From: Lachnospiraceae bacterium
GTDB lineage: Bacteria > Bacillota > Clostridia > Lachnospirales > Lachnospiraceae
NCBI GenBank assembly: GCA_028689715.1
Contig: JAQVCQ010000001.1
Coordinates: 118,887 to 158,049 of the forward strand
Length of the DNA: 39,163 nt
Direction of reading: 5' to 3'
Under the pieces are notes generated by a model. That model was not told the DNA's origin. It was given only the letters and a program-made list of their open reading frames with translations, and did no database searches. This document shows positions 35,399-39,163 of this stretch, piece after piece. The position numbers and the translations under genes are program-made. Position 1 is the first letter of the stretch. Every line of letters starts with the position of its first letter.

Positions 35399-37471
35399 AT
35401 GGGTGAAAATTCTTTCGTATCTAAAAAAGTATTTATTGCTGAAAAGCCCAGTGTTGCAAAAGAATTTGCAAAGGCACTGGATGAAAAATTTCAAAGCAGA
35501 GATGGTTACCTGGAGTCTGACCAGTCATATGTGACATGGTGTGTAGGGCATCTGGTGACCATGAGTTATCCCGAAAGCTATGATCCGGTCTATAAAAGAT
35601 GGAGCTTTGATACCATTCCATTTATTCCGGATACTTTTCGGTATGAAGTGATTGATAGTGTAAAAAAACAGTTCAATATTGTTAAAAATATTCTGAATAG
35701 ACCGGATGTTGAAATGATTTATGTCTGTACTGACTCTGGACGTGAGGGAGAATATATATACAGACTCGTGGAGATGCAGGCAGAAGTTGGGGAAAAACAG
35801 CGCAAAAGAGTCTGGATCGATTCGCAGACGGAAGAAGAAATCAGAAGAGGGATAGAAACAGCAAAGGATCTGTCTGAATATGATAATTTAAGTGCATCTG
35901 CATTTCTCAGGGCAAAAGAAGATTATTTGATGGGAATTAACTTTTCAAGAGTCCTTACACTGAAATATTCAAACTCAGTAAAAACACATCTGAAAGAGGA
36001 CAGAGCTGTCATATCAGTAGGCCGGGTCATGACATGTGTTCTTGGTATGGTCGTTGATCGAGAACGTGAGATCAGAAATTTCACAGAAACTCCTTTTTAC
36101 AGAGTCATAGGAAATTTCAATTTTCGAGAGCATGATTTTGATGCAGAGTGGAAAGCAGTTGAGTCTTCAAAATATTTTCAGTCACCCTGTCTTTATAAAG
36201 AAAATGGATTTAAAGAAGAAAAAGATGCTAAAGAATTAATAGAATTACTTTTAAATCCATCAGATATACCTGTAGTTGATTCACTTGAAAAGAAGAAAGA
36301 AAATAAAAATCCACCACTTTTATATAATCTGGCGGAACTCCAAAATGATTGTTCTAAATTATTTAAAATCTCACCTGATGAAACACTTCGTATTGTTCAG
36401 GAATTATATGAAAAAAAATTGACGACTTATCCGAGAACGGATGCAAGAGTATTGTCAACAGCAGTGACAAAAGAAATCGATAAAAATTTAAAAGGCCTTA
36501 CAAATTATTCAATATTATCCGACTATGCAAAAGAGATATTAAATAAAAAAGCGTATACCGGATTAAAGAATACACGCTATGTCAACGATAAACAGATCAC
36601 AGATCATTATGCGATCATTCCAACAGGTCAGGGAATCGGAACACTGAACTCGCTCACGCCAACTGCTGCTCATGTCTATGAACTGATTGCAAGGCGTTTT
36701 TTAGCAATTTTTTATCCTGCTGCGGTATATCGTAAAGTATTGGTATCGATCAGACTTAAAGACGAAAAATTCTTTTCCAGTTTCAAAGTTCTTTCAGAGC
36801 CAGGTTATCTGCCAATCACTGAATTATCTTTTTCCAGGAAAAAAGACAGTGCACTTCTGGAGAAAGGGAAAGCAGAACAGGATTCAAAAAACGAAGAACA
36901 AAATGAAGAAAAACCCGAGTCAGACACAGAGGATAAGGTTCTGGATGTGGAATTTTTATCTGTATTAGAGCAGATGAAAAAAGGGGAACCATTAGCCTTG
37001 AACAGTCTTACCATGAAAGAAGGAAAAACTTCAGCTCCTAAAAGATATAATTCAGGATCGATCATTCTGGCAATGGAAAATGCAGGTCAGCTGATCGAAG
37101 ATGAAGAATTAAGAGCACAGATCAAAGGGAGTGGAATCGGAACTTCTGCAACACGTGCTGAGATCCTTAAAAAATTAAATCATATCAAATATATTTCGAC
37201 CAACAAAAAGACACAGATTATCATGCCTACCAAAATGGGAGAAATGATTTATGAAGTGGTCAATAATTCTATTCGTGCACTTCTGAACCCTAAACTGACT
37301 GCCAGCTGGGAAAAAGGGCTTACCATGGTCGCGCAGGGAGAGATCACGGAAGAAGAGTATATGCAAAAGCTTGATGATTTTGTCAGAAACAAAACAAACC
37401 AGGTAAAAAGTATCCGCAATGAAAATGAAATGCAGAGAAGATACCAGATCATTTCAACTTATTATAAATAA
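35399..37471 (+). CDS. topB: DNA topoisomerase III
   Basis: A type IA topoisomerase that decatenates and relaxes DNA in the cytoplasm. The Toprim domain starts at VFIAEKPSVAKEFAKAL and contains CTDSGREGEYIYRLV. The nucleophile is Tyr344 in LTTYPRTDAR. The C-terminal region SGIGTSATRAEILKKLNHI and LTASWEKGLTMVAQGEI closes the core. The Gly in DSG, where E. coli TopA has Asp, also occurs in Bacillus TopB as I recall, so the active site looks normal. A charged insert of about 45 residues (478-525) interrupts the core. No zinc fingers are present. It starts four bases after the miaB stop, with GGAAGG upstream. Confidence 0.94.
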   Translation: MGENSFVSKKVFIAEKPSVAKEFAKALDEKFQSRDGYLESDQSYVTWCVGHLVTMSYPESYDPVYKRWSFDTIPFIPDTFRYEVIDSVKKQFNIVKNILNRPDVEMIYVCTDSGREGEYIYRLVEMQAEVGEKQRKRVWIDSQTEEEIRRGIETAKDLSEYDNLSASAFLRAKEDYLMGINFSRVLTLKYSNSVKTHLKEDRAVISVGRVMTCVLGMVVDREREIRNFTETPFYRVIGNFNFREHDFDAEWKAVESSKYFQSPCLYKENGFKEEKDAKELIELLLNPSDIPVVDSLEKKKENKNPPLLYNLAELQNDCSKLFKISPDETLRIVQELYEKKLTTYPRTDARVLSTAVTKEIDKNLKGLTNYSILSDYAKEILNKKAYTGLKNTRYVNDKQITDHYAIIPTGQGIGTLNSLTPTAAHVYELIARRFLAIFYPAAVYRKVLVSIRLKDEKFFSSFKVLSEPGYLPITELSFSRKKDSALLEKGKAEQDSKNEEQNEEKPESDTEDKVLDVEFLSVLEQMKKGEPLALNSLTMKEGKTSAPKRYNSGSIILAMENAGQLIEDEELRAQIKGSGIGTSATRAEILKKLNHIKYISTNKKTQIIMPTKMGEMIYEVVNNSIRALLNPKLTASWEKGLTMVAQGEITEEEYMQKLDDFVRNKTNQVKSIRNENEMQRRYQIISTYYK

Positions 37472-37491
37472 AAATGAAACAGGAGATCATT

Positions 37492-38157
37492 ATGGAAAAG
37501 GTAAAGATTGGTAATCTATTTAATTTAGAAGAGACGATTGCAGCACCTCTGCTGGCTGAGAAAGAATATCCATGGGAAGTTCTTCCTGAAATCGGTAATT
37601 ATATCAAAACAATTGGTCCGAAACTGGATCCGGATCGCTTTGATCAAATAGGTGAATCAGTCTGGATCGCAAAATCCGCAGAAGTTTATCCAAGTGCGCT
37701 GATCAAAGGGCCCTGTATTATTGATGAAGATGCTGAAGTAAGGCATTGTGCATTTATCAGAGGAAATGCAATTGTAGGAAAAGGTGCAGTCGTAGGTAAT
37801 TCGACAGAATTAAAGAATGTGATCCTGTTCAATAAAGTACAGGTACCTCATTATAATTATGTTGGAGACAGTGTGCTGGGTTACAAAGCACATCTTGGAG
37901 CAGGTTCCATTACTTCAAATGTTAAAAGTGATAAATCACTTGTCACAATTCAGACCGGAAGTCATAAAATAGAAACCGGACTGAAAAAAGTAGGTGCCTT
38001 GATCGGTGACCATGTTGAAGTGGGCTGCAATTCTGTTCTGAATCCAGGAACGATCATAGGCAGGGAAGCACAGATATATCCTTTATCCATGGTGAGAGGA
38101 TTTGTCGCAAAAAAGAGCATTTATAAAAAGCAGGGAGAAATCATCGAAAAGAATTGA
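37492..38157 (+). CDS. Stand-alone left-handed beta-helix acyltransferase-like protein (GlmU C-terminal type)
   Basis: A 221-residue protein of hexapeptide repeats forming a left-handed beta-helix (about residues 60-205), with a helical N-terminus. The stretch NSTELKNVILFNKVQVPHYN and YVGDSVLGYKAHLGAGSIT resembles the acetyltransferase half of GlmU, with H120 at the position of its catalytic His. The uridylyltransferase half is absent. It could acetylate a sugar phosphate, but the substrate is not known. I chose ATG 37492 because AGGAG lies seven bases before it, and the ATG at 37474 would put that RBS inside the gene. Its TGA stop lies inside the -35 box of the next promoter. Confidence 0.83.
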   Translation: MEKVKIGNLFNLEETIAAPLLAEKEYPWEVLPEIGNYIKTIGPKLDPDRFDQIGESVWIAKSAEVYPSALIKGPCIIDEDAEVRHCAFIRGNAIVGKGAVVGNSTELKNVILFNKVQVPHYNYVGDSVLGYKAHLGAGSITSNVKSDKSLVTIQTGSHKIETGLKKVGALIGDHVEVGCNSVLNPGTIIGREAQIYPLSMVRGFVAKKSIYKKQGEIIEKN

Positions 38158-38182
38158 CAAAAAATAACTTTTCCGATATATT
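38154..38182 (+). promoter_or_regulatory. Strong sigma-A promoter of the substrate-binding lipoprotein gene
   Basis: TTGACA (38154-38159) and TATATT (38177-38182) have a 17-base spacer. Transcription should start near 38189, giving a leader of about 92 bases. The preceding gene's TGA stop lies within the -35 box. Confidence 0.8.
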
Positions 38183-38194
38183 TTTTAGTATACA

Positions 38195-38242
38195 TTTAAC
38201 GCTTTAATACATAAAAGCGTTAAACACTAAAGCATTAAACAC
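38195..38242 (+). repeat. Inverted plus direct repeat in the lipoprotein leader, possible operator or RNA hairpin
   Basis: TTTAACGCTTT (38195-38205) is the perfect inverted complement of AAAGCGTTAAA (38214-38224), with an eight-base gap. AAAGCGTTAAACAC (38214-38227) is repeated with one change as AAAGCATTAAACAC (38229-38242). The element begins about six bases after the predicted transcription start. No T-tract follows, so it is not a terminator. Confidence 0.75.
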
Positions 38243-38280
38243 CATGCATGAAATACGAAAGCAAAAGAGAGGGAAAAGTT

Positions 38281-39163
38281 ATGAAGAAATTATTGGCGAT
38301 GATGTTAGTTACATGTATGTCAGTATCTGTACTTGCAGGATGCGGAGCTAAAACAGAAGAAGCTGCTGCTGAAACAACAGAGGCTGCTACAGAAGAAGCG
38401 GTTACTGAAGAGGCAGTTACAGAAGAGGCTGCTACAGAAGAAACAGAAGCTGCTGCAGAAGAAACAGAATATAAAATCGGTGTGATCCAGCTGGTAGAGC
38501 ATGCTGCACTTGATGCTGCAAATCAGGGATTTATTGATGGATTAAATGAAGCAGGAATTAAATATACAGTTGATCAGCAGAATGCACAGGGAGACCAGAC
38601 AGCATGTGATACCATCGCATCCAAACTTGTGAACGATGGAAACGATCTGATCCTTGCAATTGCAACACCTGCAGCACAGGCAGTTGCTGGAAAAACAACA
38701 GATATTCCGATTCTTGTTACAGCAGTAACAGATCCAGAGACTTCAGGTCTTGTTGCTTCAAATGAAGCTCCTGGAGGCAATGTTTCAGGTACTTCAGATC
38801 TTACACCTGTAAAAGAGCAGATCGCTTTACTGACAGAAATCCTTCCAGAAGCAAAAACAGTTGGTATTCTTTACTGTTCAGCAGAGGATAACTCTATTTT
38901 CCAGGCTGATATCGCAAAAGCTGAGATCGAAGCAGCTGGTCTTGCATGGGAAGAATTTACAGTATCAAGTTCAAATGAAATTCAGTCAGTTGTAGAATCA
39001 GCAATTGGAAAAGTGGATGCAATTTATGCACCAACAGATAACATGATCGCTGCCGGAATGACAACTGTTGCAATGGTAGCAAATGAAAACAAAATCCCTG
39101 TCATCTGTGGAGAAGCAGGTATGGTTGAAGCAGGCGGACTTGCAACTTATGGTATCGATTATT
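38281..39163 (+). CDS. TrpX-like ABC transporter substrate-binding lipoprotein, 5' part
   Basis: The gene runs off the window; 294 codons are visible. A lipoprotein signal peptide ends in the lipobox VLAGC with Cys21. Residues 25-52 are a Glu/Ala/Thr repeat linker (TEEAVTEEAVTEE). The mature domain from IGVIQLVEHAALDAANQGF, with AIATPAAQAVAGKTTDIPIL, is the ABC_sub_bind family (PF04392), whose known members bind Trp or Tyr and which is named TrpX in Firmicutes. The protein sits on the outer face of the membrane and should work with a permease and an ATPase encoded downstream. GAGAGGGA precedes the ATG. I see no T-box or amino-acid riboswitch in the short leader. Ligand identity is inference. 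Confidence 0.9.
   Translation, partial: MKKLLAMMLVTCMSVSVLAGCGAKTEEAAAETTEAATEEAVTEEAVTEEAATEETEAAAEETEYKIGVIQLVEHAALDAANQGFIDGLNEAGIKYTVDQQNAQGDQTACDTIASKLVNDGNDLILAIATPAAQAVAGKTTDIPILVTAVTDPETSGLVASNEAPGGNVSGTSDLTPVKEQIALLTEILPEAKTVGILYCSAEDNSIFQADIAKAEIEAAGLAWEEFTVSSSNEIQSVVESAIGKVDAIYAPTDNMIAAGMTTVAMVANENKIPVICGEAGMVEAGGLATYGIDY

Noticed and set aside
35744-35755. Toprim motif of topoisomerase III reads DSGREGE instead of DxDREGE
   Set aside because: Bacillus TopB, as I recall, also has Gly here, and every other catalytic motif is intact, so this is normal for the subfamily.
38195-38224. Leader hairpin of the lipoprotein gene as a terminator or riboswitch
   Set aside because: No T-tract follows, and there are no T-box or known riboswitch elements in the 92-base leader.

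Overview
This 39 kb window reads as chromosomal core sequence from a low-GC Gram-positive anaerobe of the class Clostridia, most likely family Lachnospiraceae. The basis is the AT-rich DNA, strong Shine-Dalgarno sites, GTG/TTG starts, and the gene set: Rex, an electron-bifurcating NfnAB pair, formate-THF ligase, a CFI-box protein and a TrpX-type lipoprotein. The assignment rests on remembered family knowledge, not on a search. All genes but one run on the plus strand in tightly packed operons. No tRNA, rRNA, insertion sequence, prophage or CRISPR array was seen. No stretch over 300 bases lacks a gene; the longest gap (3107-3366, about 260 bases) holds two divergent promoters.

Layout. 1-258: end of gpsA, then a terminator. 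342-1199: YitT-type membrane protein, whose end overlaps by 4 bases the end of the only minus-strand gene, an ABC-F ATPase (1196-3106). 3367-4671: rex plus a coiled-coil protein of unknown function, closed by a hairpin/T-tract just before the next RBS. 4723-7497: NAD(P)H-hydrate repair enzyme and alanine racemase. 7554-19915: a long run of CNNM-like protein, YebC, CFI-box protein, MetY, membrane protein, FtsK/SpoIIIE translocase, Fhs, FolD and a zinc-ribbon/TPR/chitobiase-domain membrane protein. 19990-22271: NfnA-NfnB, followed by a hairpin. 22345-31019: zinc-ribbon membrane protein, RlmH, PhoH, a degenerate PgpH-like HD protein, YbeY, a MOP-family flippase and two flavoproteins. 31041-38157: proB, DUF896, 5-formyl-THF cyclo-ligase, proA, miaB, topB and a left-handed beta-helix acyltransferase-like protein. 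38281 to the end: 5' part of a TrpX-like substrate-binding lipoprotein with its own promoter and a repeat-rich leader.

Themes. Several genes concern redox cofactors (Rex senses NADH/NAD+, NfnAB exchanges NADH, ferredoxin and NADPH, the Nnr enzyme repairs hydrated NAD(P)H, FolD and GpsA use NAD(P)). Three act in folate one-carbon chemistry (fhs, folD, cyclo-ligase). Others serve rRNA/tRNA maturation (RlmH, YbeY, MiaB).

I did not find a convincing new multi-gene system. The best leads are single proteins from known families that appear to have lost family motifs (the CNNM-like protein at 7554 and the PgpH-like HD protein at 24777), an attenuator-like hairpin before the nnr gene, and a repeated TTTAACGCTTT element in front of the terminal lipoprotein that also lies inside the rex promoter.
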